Assembly (NCBI GenBank): GCA_902761905.1
Contig: CACWMK010000032.1
Span: 1 to 33,986, forward strand
DNA length: 33,986 nt
Reading direction: 5' to 3'
Origin: an uncultured Prevotellaceae bacterium
Lineage (GTDB): Bacteria; Bacteroidota; Bacteroidia; Bacteroidales; Bacteroidaceae
In this document: positions 33,770 through 33,986 of the stretch, in pieces
How positions within the stretch are numbered: position 1 is the stretch's first letter
How the letters are laid out: every line of letters begins with the position of its first letter
Position numbers and translations under genes: made by a program
Notes under the pieces: model-generated
What the model was told of the DNA's origin: nothing
What the model saw: the letters and a program-made list of their open reading frames with translations, nothing else
Database searches by the model: none

Positions 33770-33850
33770 TGTCATGTCGACTGCCATCATTTGTCATGTC
33801 GACCAAAGCGGAGACATCTCTTGAGATCTCTCGACAAGCTCGAGATGACA
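33770..33850. repeat. Intergenic copy of the TGTCATCTCGA palindromic element
   Basis: A partial unit starts at TGTCATGTCGA (33770-33780). A complete 59-nt unit runs from TGTCATGTCGA (33792-33802) to TCGAGATGACA (33840-33850), with AGATCTC palindromes inside. This is a free-standing version of the sequence embedded in menF, the 28081 gene and the epimerase gene. Confidence 0.85.
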
Positions 33851-33887
33851 AGGGGGGCTGACAGTGGTGTTCCTTGGCATGGGTGTG

Positions 33888-33906
33888 CTGCCAGGTACCT
33901 GTCCCC
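33888..33906. repeat. Second copy of the CTGCCAGGTACCTGTCCCC arm
   Basis: Exact 19-nt match to the right arm of the hairpin at 31177-31238 (31213-31231), here without its partner arm. The remaining sequence to 33986 is AT-rich and holds no gene I can support. Confidence 0.85.
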
Positions 33907-33986
33907 TTCTATGTTGCTTTCCAAATAATTGGAAGTTTTTTATTTTTAATTAACGCTGTAAATCAATTACTTACACTTTTGTAACA

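Noticed and set aside
33651-33986. Possible gene or tRNA at the end of the window
   Set aside because: No open frame of useful size and no cloverleaf; the region is filled with repeats and AT-rich sequence.

Overview
The window looks like a chromosomal segment of a member of the Bacteroidales, most likely Prevotellaceae (inference). The evidence is the repeated Bacteroidota-type promoter (TTTG, 18-20 nt spacer, TAnnTTTG), the absence of clear Shine-Dalgarno sequences, and typical genes: a SusC-like outer-membrane barrel, FprA flavodiiron protein, an Fe/cambialistic superoxide dismutase, lysS-gpsA, and a men cluster.

Layout. 1-675: 5' part of gapA on the minus strand. 948-1373: mscL, followed by a bidirectional hairpin that may also end a short antisense RNA. 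1566-4018: guaA behind a sugar-1-phosphate nucleotidyltransferase gene (minus). 4123-7113: large outer-membrane receptor-like protein with a glycine-rich tail (minus). 7274-8323: aroB (plus). 8450-14652: menaquinone operon in the order thioesterase, menF, menD, menB, menC, menE (minus). 14755-17760: three tandem ROK-family paralogs (minus) with a near-consensus promoter. 17918-22481: lysS, gpsA and a gene fusing an AlkD-like DNA glycosylase to a sigma-70-like domain (plus). 22400-23867: an uncharacterised gene between two gene remnants (minus). 23992-25335: an AAA ATPase gene flanked by 60-nt inverted repeats. 25428-27946: ugd-fprA (minus). 28081-31165: nucleotidyltransferase, galacturonokinase-like kinase and UDP-uronate epimerase (plus); with ugd these form a plausible UDP-GlcA/UDP-GalA supply module. 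31242-31826: sodB (minus). 31966-33598: XRE regulator, ImmA/IrrE metallopeptidase and PIN-like protein (minus), with the look of a stress, phage-response or toxin-antitoxin module. 33660-33986: no gene, but several repeats.

The most unusual theme is a set of repetitive palindromic sequences found between genes and also, in frame, inside conserved genes. guaA, menE, menF, the AlkD fusion, two nucleotidyltransferases and the epimerase all carry extra peptide segments whose DNA matches one another or matches intergenic repeats. In menF the insert has grown into an in-frame minisatellite with 24/27-nt spacing. This resembles the protein-embedded palindromic elements of Rickettsia, but with different sequences. 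The second highlight is the AlkD-sigma fusion, and the third is the inverted-repeat-flanked ATPase.

All calls come from reading the sequence; no database search or structure prediction was run.
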